64,000 bases of DNA from an uncultured Candidatus Nitrosopumilus sp. (GCA_951812655.1 OX638319.1:1341620-1405619), one strand, 5' to 3'; counted from the first letter of the stretch, positions 9,661 to 17,864 are shown. A program made the numbers and translations. The notes: a model not told the origin generated them from the letters alone.

Positions 9661-9879
9661 ATGACGCTTTCAGATAAAGAAAAAATGGTTGCAATTATTT
9701 CAAACGGAATTGCAGTTTTTTCACTCTTACAGGAAAGAGACAGCCTTCCAGAAAATACGACCATGTATGATTTTGTTTTGAAAATTGTTCCAGAAAACAT
9801 CAAATCGGAACTAAATATAGATCTTATAGATGAAGTATTTCAATATGTTTCATCAGCACATAATCCAAACCAGCAGTAG
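9661..9879 (+). CDS. Hypothetical soluble protein, 72 aa
   Basis: A helical, acidic, soluble product with no Cys and no recognised motif. It follows the small membrane protein by 47 nt and has its own TATA-like gcatata upstream, so it may be independently transcribed. Coding character is good, but I cannot assign a family. Confidence 0.55.
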   Translation: MTLSDKEKMVAIISNGIAVFSLLQERDSLPENTTMYDFVLKIVPENIKSELNIDLIDEVFQYVSSAHNPNQQ

Positions 9880-10100
9880 CATGTGTGAAGATCAATATTC
9901 AAAAATCCAGTTTTTGTTTTTAGATTATCACGAGATACCAAGTTTGATAAAAAAATGACGTGATTTTTTACATTTAGATTATTTAATTGGGGATTTTTCC
10001 AGATCTTGTGGCATCATCTATATTCAATGACGGCATGGAAAGTCAAGATCCTAGTGTTTATGTTCAACCATCTTCAACATTTCCACGCCATCAAGATAGC

Positions 10101-10241
10101 CTATCTAAACGAATTGGGATTGTCTACTCGAATGGTTAGTTTGGATTCTTTTACCTTACACCAAGTACCTTTTGCTAATCCCCACAGACCATCAACTGTA
10201 AGAGATAATTCTTTAGATTTTTTTGATTTCTTTGATTTCAT
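10101..10241 (-). CDS. 46-aa basic protein, hypothetical
   Basis: The product starts with a run of Lys/Ser repeats (K-S-K-K-S-K-K-S-K) and continues into a short Trp-containing segment (G-L-W-G-L-A-K-G-T-W-C-K-V) predicted as beta structure. A TATA-like element near 10262-10272 lies about 27 nt before the ATG at 10239-10241. Lys-rich tails of this sort occur in small nucleic-acid-binding proteins, but that is only inference. Confidence 0.45.
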   Translation of the reverse strand: MKSKKSKKSKELSLTVDGLWGLAKGTWCKVKESKLTIRVDNPNSFR

Positions 10242-10578
10242 ACTGACAATATTCAATTTTCCCTTAAAAAAGGCGCGTAGAACTTATCAATCATTCATTA
10301 TTGAATTTCTAAAGTTTTCATGTTGGTTTAGAAATAATTCAAGAAGAGGTCAGGATTCAGACAAATTTTTAAGCATGCATCTATTGTAGAAGAAAATTTT
10401 CAACGAGTATTTGTTACGTTGAAAATTTTGAAACCAAACATACTCATCAAAAACCAACATACTCATTAACTAACAAGGACACGATAACTCAAATCATCAA
10501 AATTCCCAATTGTAATGGGGTTAAAAAAACATCATAGAGTAATCTAAATAAATGAGCAAAAATTCGGTTGATTTTTTC
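10242..10578. other. AT-rich gap containing a hairpin
   Basis: There is no supported gene in these roughly 340 bases. The stretch holds a perfect 13-bp inverted repeat (listed separately) followed by two imperfect copies of a 15-nt sequence ending acatactcat. Confidence 0.5.
10393..10429. repeat. Perfect 13-bp inverted repeat, possible terminator or relic
   Basis: The arms aaaattttcaacg (10393-10405) and cgttgaaaatttt (10417-10429) are exact reverse complements around an 11-nt loop. The stem is AT-rich and lies between genes, so it could form a transcript hairpin or be the end of a degraded small element. Confidence 0.7.
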
Positions 10579-10728
10579 CTACGCGTTTGATTTTTTATGT
10601 ACCGAGATCGTTCTTCTTCGTATGCTTTTGCATGTAGGGCAGCTAAGAACAAGTTTTGAACTACTTGGCTTTTTAGCAAAAACTGTTCCACATTCCATAC
10701 ACACACGTAAATCCTCTATTTCCACCAT
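10579..10728 (-). CDS. 49-aa zinc-ribbon protein
   Basis: The frame starts with ATG at 10726-10728 and encodes C10-x2-C13 and C30-x2-C33, followed by a basic Arg/Lys tail (I-R-R-R-T). This is a compact zinc ribbon, the fold used by many archaeal transcription and ribosomal proteins. A TATA-like element (fwd atctaaataaac, 10748-10760) lies about 26 nt upstream, consistent with a leaderless start. Function is unknown. Confidence 0.65.
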   Translation of the reverse strand: MVEIEDLRVCMECGTVFAKKPSSSKLVLSCPTCKSIRRRTISVHKKSNA

Positions 10729-10967
10729 TGCAATAGATTCCAATCATATCTAAATAAACTATTTTTTTCATTCTTCATCATAAAACAGGATCACGTTGAG
10801 CAAACTCCAAAAGAGAACTACTTTTCAGTAATTTTAAATTTGAAGACCTAGAAAGGATTCAAATAAAAAGAAATACGCATCATGAACGATTTCATGAATT
10901 TGTTTTTAAGCACAGATACACGAAAAACATTTAGTTCATAAAGTGCACGGTATTATGAAAAAATATA

Positions 10968-11993
10968 ATGACAGCGATTGCAACACTGGGTTCACATTGT
11001 TCGTTGCAAGTTTTAAAAGGAGCAAGTGACGAGGGCCTAAAAACTATTTTAGTGTGTGAAAAAAAACGTGAAAAACTATATCGAAGATTTCCGTTCATTG
11101 ATGAACTTGTCATAGTAGAATCATTCAAAGAAATACTTGAACAAAAATGCCAATCAGCACTTGAACAAAACAACGCAGTTCTCATTCCTCACGGAACTTT
11201 AATTGCGCAAATGAGCTCAAAAGAAATTGAATCTATCAAAACACCCATTTTTGGAAATAAGTGGATTCTCAGATGGGAATCAGACAGGATGATGAAGGAA
11301 AAGCTTATGAAAGAAGCACATCTCCCGGTTCCAAAACCAGTGACGAATCCTAAAGATATTAGCAAACTGGTCATCGTTAAAAGACAAGGAGCAGCAGGAG
11401 GAAAGGGTTACTTTATGGCTGCCAATGAAGATGACTACAATACCAAAAGAAATCAGCTCATTTCGGAAGGAATACTTTCTGCTGATGAGACTCTGTACAT
11501 ACAGGAATACGCTGCAGGAGTACTGGCATATCTTCAATTCTTCTATTCGCCATTAACAAAAGAACTAGAATTCTTTGGAGTTGATCAGAGACACGAATCA
11601 GACATCGAAGGACTAGCAAGAATCCCATCAGAACAACAAATGAAATCAAAAAAGGTTCCTTCATTTAACGTGATTGGGAACAGTCCTCTAGTCCTGAGAG
11701 AATCATTGTTAGACGAAGTATACACGATGGGAGAGAATTTTGTTGAAGCAGCGAAGAGAATTGTGTCACCTGGGATGAATGGACCATTTTGTATCGAGGG
11801 AGTGTATGATGAAAATGCAAAATTTACCTCGTTTGAATTTTCTGCGAGAATTGTTGCAGGAACTAATATTTACATGGACGGTTCTCCGTACTATTCACTT
11901 TTGTTCAATGAGCAAATGAGCATGGGCAAAAGAATCGCCAGAGAGATAAAGATAGCCACAGATCGTGGAGAACTAGAAAAAATTACAACTTAG
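10968..11993 (+). CDS. purP: PurP-family formate-dependent IMP-cyclohydrolase-pathway ligase
   Basis: The 341-residue ATP-grasp protein resembles PurP, which makes FAICAR from AICAR, formate and ATP in archaeal purine synthesis. The N-terminal stretch with L-G-S-H-C-S-L-Q-V matches the substrate-loop region, K-R-Q-G-A-A-G-G-K-G-Y-F is the ATP-grasp glycine loop, and the C-terminus has F-E-F-S-A-R-I-V-A-G-T-N. The length is close to characterised PurP (about 340-360). Archaeal genomes often carry two PurP paralogues, one of uncertain activity, so substrate use is inferred. It is transcribed alone. Confidence 0.88.
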   Translation: MTAIATLGSHCSLQVLKGASDEGLKTILVCEKKREKLYRRFPFIDELVIVESFKEILEQKCQSALEQNNAVLIPHGTLIAQMSSKEIESIKTPIFGNKWILRWESDRMMKEKLMKEAHLPVPKPVTNPKDISKLVIVKRQGAAGGKGYFMAANEDDYNTKRNQLISEGILSADETLYIQEYAAGVLAYLQFFYSPLTKELEFFGVDQRHESDIEGLARIPSEQQMKSKKVPSFNVIGNSPLVLRESLLDEVYTMGENFVEAAKRIVSPGMNGPFCIEGVYDENAKFTSFEFSARIVAGTNIYMDGSPYYSLLFNEQMSMGKRIAREIKIATDRGELEKITT

Positions 11994-12032
11994 AATCAAC
12001 GTCATTCCCATTGCGGAATCATAATTGTAAAA

Positions 12033-12824
12033 CTAGTTTGATGAAATTTCCATCCCGTGTTGGGATTTGATGATGAACTTATCCCTAATCTTTACACTTG
12101 CCCAATCTATCACCAGAACTGTGATCAGAACAATCAGCATGAAGATGGCAGCCTTTCCATATTCAAAGAACTTGATGTAGTTTATGATGTAGAATCCTAT
12201 TCCACCTGCACCTACCAATCCTAGAATACTAGTCTGACGAACGTTATAGTCAAACATATACAGTATTTGACTGAGTAGATGCGATGCAGATTCTGGAATT
12301 ACCACATATCGAATCAGCTGAGATTTAGATACGCCTATAGAATCGACGGCATCCATAGGGTCAGAATCGATTGTCTCAATGGTCTCATACTGTAACTTTG
12401 CTATGAATCCAATCGTATACATGATAATTGCCAAAATACCTGCAAAAGAACCGGAACCAACCATAATCACAAACAAAAGCGCCCAAAGAATTGAAGGAAA
12501 CGTCCTCATTGCTGCAAGTAGGGCACGTATTGGTGCATAGACGAATTTACTGTTCAAATTTCTTGCAGCAAGCATGCTAAGAGGAAGGGAGATTGCAACA
12601 CCTACTGCTGTTCCGATAAATGCCATCTGAATTGTTTCAAACATTGCCCATAATGCAGTTGGAATATATTTTGGTTCGACTAAAATCACCTCTTCTAAAA
12701 TTATACCAAGGTTTGGCAGACCTTCAAAGAATTTCACAGGATCTGCGTCCATGTTATATGATGCAATTACAACCAAGGCCACAATTATCCCGATGACGAT
12801 GTTATTTTTTGGAGTCATCAGCAT
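12033..12824 (-). CDS. phnE: Phosphonate-type ABC transporter permease PhnE
   Basis: The permease has about six membrane spans and the conserved permease loop around S-I-G-V-S-K-S-Q-L-I-R-Y-V-V-I-P, where the ATPase docks. The open frame extends upstream to 12872, but I prefer the ATG at 12824 (263 residues) because it gives only a short overlap with the ATPase gene and begins just before the first hydrophobic span. It is the last gene of the minus-strand phnD-phnC-phnE set. Confidence 0.88.
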   Translation of the reverse strand: MLMTPKNNIVIGIIVALVVIASYNMDADPVKFFEGLPNLGIILEEVILVEPKYIPTALWAMFETIQMAFIGTAVGVAISLPLSMLAARNLNSKFVYAPIRALLAAMRTFPSILWALLFVIMVGSGSFAGILAIIMYTIGFIAKLQYETIETIDSDPMDAVDSIGVSKSQLIRYVVIPESASHLLSQILYMFDYNVRQTSILGLVGAGGIGFYIINYIKFFEYGKAAIFMLIVLITVLVIDWASVKIRDKFIIKSQHGMEISSN

Positions 12825-13632
12825 AAGTCTCCATAATTTCTTCGATATCCATATCTCCTGTTTGGAAATCAACTATGGTATCACCCTCCACCCCGATTTC
12901 AAGGACTTTTTCTCCTTCTTTGATAACTGCAACCCTATCTGCGTATTCTAAGGCTAATTGCATGTCGTGATGGACCATTATGGCAGTCAAATTCATTGTC
13001 TTTTGAGCATCTGCAATCAAGTTCATGATTTCACGAGCAGTGACATGATCCAACTCTGAAACAATTTCATCTGCCAATAGGATTGTTGGTTTTTGCATCA
13101 AGGCACGGGCAATAGCAACTCTTCTTTTTTCACCCCCACTTAGCATGTATGCTTTTCTAGACTCTTTGTTTCCAAGTCCTACAAGGTTTAAAATTCTTTT
13201 AGCCTCATCTAACTCTTCTTTGGGAAATTTTTTAAACAATGATGAAATTTTTCCAATTCGTGGAAGAGCACCAATCAGAATATTTTCCAAGACAGTGATG
13301 TTTTTTACCAATCCCAAATTTTGAGGAATGTATCCTATTGTATGCATCATCTTTTTGAATTTTTTGTCATTCATTTTGGGGGTCACGTAATCAATTTTGA
13401 TTGTACCATTACTTGGTATCATCATACCGTTCATTAACTTCAATAGCGTTGACTTGCCAGACCCAGATTGCCCAACAACAGCGTAGTTTGTGCCACGTTC
13501 AATCGACATGTTAATTCCCTTTAGTGCAAAACTCTTAGAATCATATGAAGTTGAAATGTTATTCATCTGAATGATTTTTTTTGTTGAGATTAATGAAAAA
13601 GAAGGATTTTTGTTCATCTGAATTTGTTTCAT
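12802..13632 (-). CDS. phnC: Phosphonate-type ABC transporter ATPase PhnC
   Basis: The 276-residue ATPase has Walker A G-Q-S-G-S-G-K-S-T, signature L-S-G-G-E-K-R-R, Walker B I-L-L-A-D-E and the switch His in M-V-H-H-D. PhnC proteins energise uptake of phosphonates, phosphite or related oxyanions, depending on the binding protein. The N-terminus is about 20 residues longer than usual, so an internal start (M23, within I-I-Q-M-N-N) is possible. It lies 17 nt after phnD and overlaps phnE. Confidence 0.9.
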   Translation of the reverse strand: MKQIQMNKNPSFSLISTKKIIQMNNISTSYDSKSFALKGINMSIERGTNYAVVGQSGSGKSTLLKLMNGMMIPSNGTIKIDYVTPKMNDKKFKKMMHTIGYIPQNLGLVKNITVLENILIGALPRIGKISSLFKKFPKEELDEAKRILNLVGLGNKESRKAYMLSGGEKRRVAIARALMQKPTILLADEIVSELDHVTAREIMNLIADAQKTMNLTAIMVHHDMQLALEYADRVAVIKEGEKVLEIGVEGDTIVDFQTGDMDIEEIMETYADDSKK

Positions 13633-13649
13633 TTCACGATTGCCAGTTT

Positions 13650-14738
13650 TTATTTGCTCTTGTTGTATTTATCAAGGATTAGGCTATCCAGTCCAGTCAA
13701 GGCATCAATGAATGTTCCGAACTCTCCAATGTGCATCGTAGTAGTGGTTGGAACCAATGCCTCAGCGCCATACAAATCGGTCAAAATTGAATTATGCTCA
13801 TCATAATTTAGTTTAATGAGAGCACTAACTAAGGAATCTTTTGTATTCTCTGACATGTCACCATTGACCATGAATACATGTGATGGAACCGGTCCAATGG
13901 TTGTGACAGGACGCAATTTTACTTGATCTTCTAATTCAAGATATTTTTCAGGTGCTATGTCCGATCCAAATGCCACATCGACGTTTCCATTTATGAGCAT
14001 TTCCAGGGCTGCCTTGTATCCACCTGTAAATACATGACTTTCAAAATTCTTGTCCAAAGCAGATTTTAGTGCCACTATGTCATCACCATGTATATCTATA
14101 TGGCCACCAGTTACCAAGGTTCCCATAGGTCTCACAAACCCAGAAGAACCAGTAATGCTGGTAAACGCAACCTTCTTGTCAATCGTATCTTCTAGTGAAT
14201 GTATCGAATCATTTTCAGCTAAAGTCCAAACAGTTGCCTGATAATTCACTTTACCAGCAACTAGTTCTGCCAACACAGCTTCTGCACCAGTTCTCTGATG
14301 AGTAATCCATGCAGGTCCAGTATCCATGAACGCCGCATCAATGTGGCCAAACCTCATCCCTTCTATGATTGTTTCATAGTTTGAAGGAACTACAATTTTC
14401 ACATCTACTCCAATTTCACTTTCAAGAAACGTTTCAAGAGCTTGTGCCTTTGAAGTAAGTTCGTCAGCCTTTTCAACAGGAATGAATCCAATGGTAATTG
14501 TGTCAACATCTACCGTATTTGATTCAGATGAAACAGAGATGATGTCATTTTCTATCAGGTATCTAATTCCATTTAGAAAAGTTTCGTCATCCAATGCACC
14601 GTCAGACCACCAACCTGCATTTGATTTAATCCAGTCTGGAATTAAACTTTCAGCTTGAGCAGTTTGAGTTAACGGCACAGACATCACACCAATCGCTGCA
14701 AATAATGCAATGAATGCAAAAATGGTTTGTCGTTTCAT
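13650..14738 (-). CDS. phnD: Phosphonate-type binding protein PhnD with N-terminal W-rich module
   Basis: The 362-residue protein has a signal peptide (about 1-29, ending A-Q-A), then a module at about 33-69 with I-P-D-W-I-K-S-N-A-G-W-W, then a full PhnD/PtxB-type periplasmic-binding domain (about 78-355, including F-M-D-T-G-P-A-W and S-I-T-G-S-S-G-F). The binding domain captures phosphonate or phosphite outside the cell for PhnC-PhnE. The extra module is shared with two other secreted proteins in the window; I infer that it holds the binder near the surface layer, since no lipobox Cys is visible. Confidence 0.9.
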   Translation of the reverse strand: MKRQTIFAFIALFAAIGVMSVPLTQTAQAESLIPDWIKSNAGWWSDGALDDETFLNGIRYLIENDIISVSSESNTVDVDTITIGFIPVEKADELTSKAQALETFLESEIGVDVKIVVPSNYETIIEGMRFGHIDAAFMDTGPAWITHQRTGAEAVLAELVAGKVNYQATVWTLAENDSIHSLEDTIDKKVAFTSITGSSGFVRPMGTLVTGGHIDIHGDDIVALKSALDKNFESHVFTGGYKAALEMLINGNVDVAFGSDIAPEKYLELEDQVKLRPVTTIGPVPSHVFMVNGDMSENTKDSLVSALIKLNYDEHNSILTDLYGAEALVPTTTTMHIGEFGTFIDALTGLDSLILDKYNKSK

Positions 14739-14859
14739 GTTTAACTAAAAAATTAGTGCAAGCTAAATTATTTAAATCAAGATTTGATTCTAGATTGTCA
14801 TTACAAAAACATGGAATGAGAAGGATACAAATATGTTGATCAGTATTTTTCTTAAATCT

Positions 14860-15207
14860 CTAGACAGATTTTGGATTTGACGTGTTAGAATACAAATTCA
14901 ATGTAGGTTCCAAATTATCCAAAGTTATCTCAACTTTTCCAATTCTACTTCTATAGATTTTGATTTTTTTACCTTCCGCGGATATAACATACTTGTCCAC
15001 TTCTGCTAATGCAAGACCTTCTAGAGTCGACAAGGTTTTGTAGACAGTTGAAAGTGATATTTTTAGATCATTTGAGATTTGGGTAGCTTCCTTAGACTGA
15101 TCTTTGATTGAAAACAAAACAGCCCTGGTACACACATTGCTAAGAGATTCAATGATTTTTTGAGTGATGTCAAACTCGGATAGTTGGATGATTGTAGGTT
15201 TTGTCAT
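14860..15207 (-). CDS. Winged-helix regulator, downstream member of a tandem pair
   Basis: The 115-residue protein has one winged helix (about residues 15-80), with recognition helix I-S-L-S-T-V-Y-K-T-L and a wing rich in Lys/Arg ending Y-R-S-R-I. It is clearly a paralogue of the gene 7 nt upstream (15215-15544), sharing D-I-T-Q-K-(V/I)-I-E and the Y-R-S-R-I signature. It lies between cbtA and phnD in one transcriptional direction, so it is a candidate regulator of metal uptake, the Phn transporter, or both. Confidence 0.78.
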   Translation of the reverse strand: MTKPTIIQLSEFDITQKIIESLSNVCTRAVLFSIKDQSKEATQISNDLKISLSTVYKTLSTLEGLALAEVDKYVISAEGKKIKIYRSRIGKVEITLDNLEPTLNLYSNTSNPKSV

Positions 15208-15214
15208 TTCTCAG

Positions 15215-15544
15215 TCAATTGTGTATTAGTGTAAGTGTTGGTTCTGGTTTTCTGATTGATATATCTGCCTTACTTATCCTGCTACGATAAACTTTGTATT
15301 TTCTGCCTTTGTCAGAAAGCATCCATTTTTCAACTTTGATCAATGTTAATTCTTCAAGATCTGCTAATTTCTTATATACAGAGCTTAGTGGAATTTTGAG
15401 TTTGTCTGATAGTTCAGCAGCGGTGTTTCCTTTCTTAATGATGGAAAACAAAATTGCTCTCGATTCGGCATCCGCAAGGGCCTCTATTACTTTTTGAGTA
15501 ATGTCGTATTTTTTTAGTTGTGGCAAAGTCAGTTTTTTTGACAT
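15215..15544 (-). CDS. Winged-helix regulator, upstream member of a tandem pair
   Basis: The open frame extends to 15580, but a TATA-like box (gtttaaatac on the minus strand, 15571-15578) sits inside that extension and about 30 nt before the ATG at 15542-15544, so I take the shorter, 109-residue form. The winged helix includes I-P-L-S-S-V-Y-K-K-L and the same Y-R-S-R-I wing as its paralogue 7 nt downstream. The pair reads as a local duplication. No Cys or His cluster suggests a direct metal sensor. Confidence 0.78.
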   Translation of the reverse strand: MSKKLTLPQLKKYDITQKVIEALADAESRAILFSIIKKGNTAAELSDKLKIPLSSVYKKLADLEELTLIKVEKWMLSDKGRKYKVYRSRISKADISIRKPEPTLTLIHN

Positions 15545-15569
15545 ACAGATATCAAAAATATCTTCCATG

Positions 15570-15579
15570 TATTTAAACA
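15570..15579 (-). promoter_or_regulatory. TATA-like box for the tandem regulators
   Basis: Minus-strand gtttaaatac, about 30 nt before the chosen ATG at 15544. It suggests that the regulators can be transcribed independently of the upstream cbt genes. Confidence 0.5.
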
Positions 15580-15614
15580 AGACTGAATTATTCTCATTCT
15601 AGAGAGTCAGAACA

Positions 15615-16007
15615 TTAGGAATAGGTCGCAGATTCTTTTTGATCCTCATAACGATGCCAAAGCAGACCCAAAATAATTCCAACAGATATCCAAAATGACG
15701 ATATTCCGAGTATGGACATGAGTCTGAATTCACTTACCAAAGACATTGGTGCAGTTACTTCATCGGGATTTTCAGGCATTACAACAAAAACAACGAAAAT
15801 AAAAATTCCATACCCCATCAACGCTATCAGTTTTTTTCTGTCTTTGAATTTTTTTGATATCTTGTAAAATGAAACTGCTCCAATTCCAGAAATTGCTATG
15901 AATGACAAATAGAGAACGGATCTGAGCATAACGGTTTCTTCTTCGCCTACAGTCGGAGGATTCGCAGGATATTTCAAGAAAGGGATTATAATAAGAGTGA
16001 ACCACAT
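15615..16007 (-). CDS. cbtA: CbtA cobalt transporter, C-terminal part (frameshifted)
   Basis: The frame encodes the second half of a CbtA-type membrane protein, with about four hydrophobic spans and the loop P-A-N-P-P-T-V-G-E-E-E-T-V that is typical of the family. It starts at an internal Met and overlaps the N-terminal half by 22 nt in another frame. Joining the frames near 16014-16024 gives a protein of about 235 residues, the normal CbtA length. CbtA is proposed to carry cobalt for B12 synthesis. Whether this fragment is translated by itself is unknown. Confidence 0.75.
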   Translation of the reverse strand: MWFTLIIIPFLKYPANPPTVGEEETVMLRSVLYLSFIAISGIGAVSFYKISKKFKDRKKLIALMGYGIFIFVVFVVMPENPDEVTAPMSLVSEFRLMSILGISSFWISVGIILGLLWHRYEDQKESATYS

Positions 16008-16342
16008 GATGCCTGAAACAAGAGGGATTTCTTCACATTGTTATTTCCAGGCAATGAATTTCTAGACAATGCAAACACAATTCCAAACAAAGAGCCCATG
16101 GAGATTCCCAAAATCACACCCGCCAAAACCTGACCGCTTTTTTGCCAATCTCTATATCCGTCATATTCGGCCCAAAACTGAGGAGTGTCTTCGACTTCTC
16201 CAGAGGCAAACAAATTTTGATTTTCTATTCCTATTGCCTGATCAAGATAGGGTTCCACAATTACAAAATTAACGACACCGTGAACCAAACCTGCAAATGC
16301 ACCAGAGAGTAGGACAATAATTATAAAAAGAAATGTTTTCAC
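15986..16342 (-). CDS. cbtA: CbtA cobalt transporter, N-terminal part (frameshifted)
   Basis: The 118-residue frame has the CbtA start: a first membrane span with G-A-F-A-G-L-V-H-G, then E-P-Y-L-D-Q-A-I, and a second span with G-V-I-L-G-I-S-M-G-S-L-F-G. Family members continue directly into the P-A-N-P-P-T region, which here lies in another frame (15615-16007). After about residue 103 the reading becomes out of character and stops. A one-base loss in the minus-strand stretch around c-t-c-t-t-g-t-t-t-c-a-g-g-c would explain it. Sequencing error, natural mutation and programmed shifting are all possible. Confidence 0.8.
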   Translation of the reverse strand: MKTFLFIIIVLLSGAFAGLVHGVVNFVIVEPYLDQAIGIENQNLFASGEVEDTPQFWAEYDGYRDWQKSGQVLAGVILGISMGSLFGIVFALSRNSLPGNNNVKKSLLFQASCGSLLL

Positions 16343-16354
16343 ATCAAAGAATTC

Positions 16355-16570
16355 CTAGTGACAGGGGAATCCAGCTGCGTGTCGCATATCATGAGTTAGT
16401 TCATGAATGTAAAGATCAGTGAATGCTTGCTCACCATAAACTAGGCTAAAGATATGACCTTGATCAAATCCCACTACAAACAATCCTGCTGCAAAGACTA
16501 TAGCTAAAGCGAGTATTGCTAGTTTAGATACACTAGTTTTTGAGACGGCAATTTGCCTTGTTTCAGACAT
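16355..16570 (-). CDS. cbtB: CbtB cobalt transporter subunit
   Basis: The product is 71 residues from the ATG at 16568-16570, with one membrane span (about 14-33) and the family's His-rich end H-E-L-T-H-D-M-R-H-A-A-G-F-P-C-H, a likely metal-binding tail. CbtB partners CbtA in predicted cobalt uptake and is often under B12 control in bacteria. The open frame runs to 16675, but a TATA-like box at 16591-16600 lies 26 nt before the chosen start. It is the first gene of the minus-strand run; cbtA follows after 12 nt. Confidence 0.9.
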   Translation of the reverse strand: MSETRQIAVSKTSVSKLAILALAIVFAAGLFVVGFDQGHIFSLVYGEQAFTDLYIHELTHDMRHAAGFPCH

Positions 16571-16590
16571 GATTAACGACATTCTCTGAA

Positions 16591-16600
16591 TATATTTAAG
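16591..16600 (-). promoter_or_regulatory. TATA-like box for cbtB
   Basis: Minus-strand cttaaatata centred about 26 nt before the cbtB ATG, consistent with a leaderless transcript. I see no cobalamin-riboswitch-like fold upstream. Confidence 0.55.
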
Positions 16601-17219
16601 CTCTTGGATATCTGAAAAATCCCTCTGAGAATTAAATTTTAACGACGAAAAGACAAAATTGGAAGATCTTGGCAAGAAAGAACTGAGATAAATTTTTCAA
16701 AAATCTCACTTTTATAAAAATTTGAGAAAAAAATCAACATCATGTTACTTGAAAACAAAGGTTTTTTGATAATTCTTAATTCAATAAATGATCTTTTTTT
16801 AATAAAATAACGATAAACTTGAATAAATTGAATGAGGTAAAAGAAATATAAAAAAAATAAATCATGAAAAAAATCCGAGCTATCAATCCAACGTTCTAAA
16901 AATTATTTTAGGGTTACTCCATACAATATTCAAAATTATGAAAGGGCATGAAATTCATAATTTTCCAAGACTGCCAATAAATCAGAGAAAAGATCTTCAA
17001 ATCCAGTTCAAAACATATTGATTTTTAGATCAACTTAGTTGAATTTGCAATGAGGTGGGTCATTCAAAAATGTGATGTCGGGAAAAATTCAACTTTGTAG
17101 AGGTACAAGATAACATTTAGAAATTTAAGGTGTTACTCAAACACACTTTGAAACAAGGAAATGGTTTTCTGTCCATAAGATTAAAGAAAGTATTTACTTG
17201 AAACAAATTTCATTTCAAC
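16601..17219. other. AT-rich gap of about 600 bp between divergent genes
   Basis: It separates the cbt run (minus) from the DsbA-like gene (plus). Several frames open only briefly and lack coding character. I see no tRNA, no riboswitch core and no clear repeat; it presumably contains both promoters. Confidence 0.5.
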
Positions 17220-17864
17220 ATGACACAGTTTTACTTACTTTCAATTCCAATAGTCATAGGCATTGTCGCAGGAATATTTTTGGCTTTTTATCCAGAATCT
17301 GAACAAGAAGCAAATCTTCTAACACATTCCAAATTGATTGAAGGCGGATCTCCGTTTATTGGAAAAGATGATGCAGCAATTACAATTTTAGAATGGGGAG
17401 ACTACCAGTGTACTTATTGCTATAAATTTCATCGAAACACTCTAGATACAATTAATGAGAATTTTATCAAAACAGGAAAAGTGAAGATGGTTTTCAAAGA
17501 TTATCCTTTAAACGGTCCGGACTCGGTTTTGGCAGCAGAAGCATCACATTGTGCACAGGATCAGGGAAAATACTGGGAGTATCATAACGAACTATACAGA
17601 AACTGGGGAGGCGAAAGAACAGGATGGATAACATATGAATCCTTGAACAAATTTGCAAATACTGTTAATTTGAACATGAGTGATTTCAACACCTGTTTAC
17701 AGGAGCACAAGTACAGGGAAAAAGTGATTTTGATGTACGAATTTGGAAAAGAGATCGGAATAGATGCAACACCTTCATTTTTGGTTTTTGATGATCAGAA
17801 AATTATCAAAATTAGAGGTAATCAACCGCTGGAAGTATTTCTTAAAACATTTGAGGAGATGTGA
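17220..17864 (+). CDS. Membrane-anchored DsbA-family thiol-disulfide oxidoreductase
   Basis: The 214-residue protein has an N-terminal hydrophobic anchor (about 3-24) and a thioredoxin fold with a DsbA-type helical insertion. The active site is C64-T-Y-C67 in W-G-D-Y-Q-C-T-Y-C, and the cis-Pro loop is A-T-P-S-F. Such proteins oxidise or isomerise disulfides on exported proteins, or act in electron transfer on the outer face of the membrane. The DsbA/DSBA-like group is strongly expanded in ammonia-oxidising archaea. It lies upstream of prf1 on the same strand, but a shared function is unlikely. Confidence 0.9.
   Translation: MTQFYLLSIPIVIGIVAGIFLAFYPESEQEANLLTHSKLIEGGSPFIGKDDAAITILEWGDYQCTYCYKFHRNTLDTINENFIKTGKVKMVFKDYPLNGPDSVLAAEASHCAQDQGKYWEYHNELYRNWGGERTGWITYESLNKFANTVNLNMSDFNTCLQEHKYREKVILMYEFGKEIGIDATPSFLVFDDQKIIKIRGNQPLEVFLKTFEEM

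Noticed and set aside
10006-10389. 127-codon plus-strand frame
   Set aside because: Composition is rich in Phe, Leu and His without motif; the minus strand has a better-supported short gene with a promoter.
16601-17219. Searched for a cobalamin riboswitch before the cbt genes
   Set aside because: No B12-box-like core or conserved stems were visible; only AT-rich sequence with TATA-like boxes.
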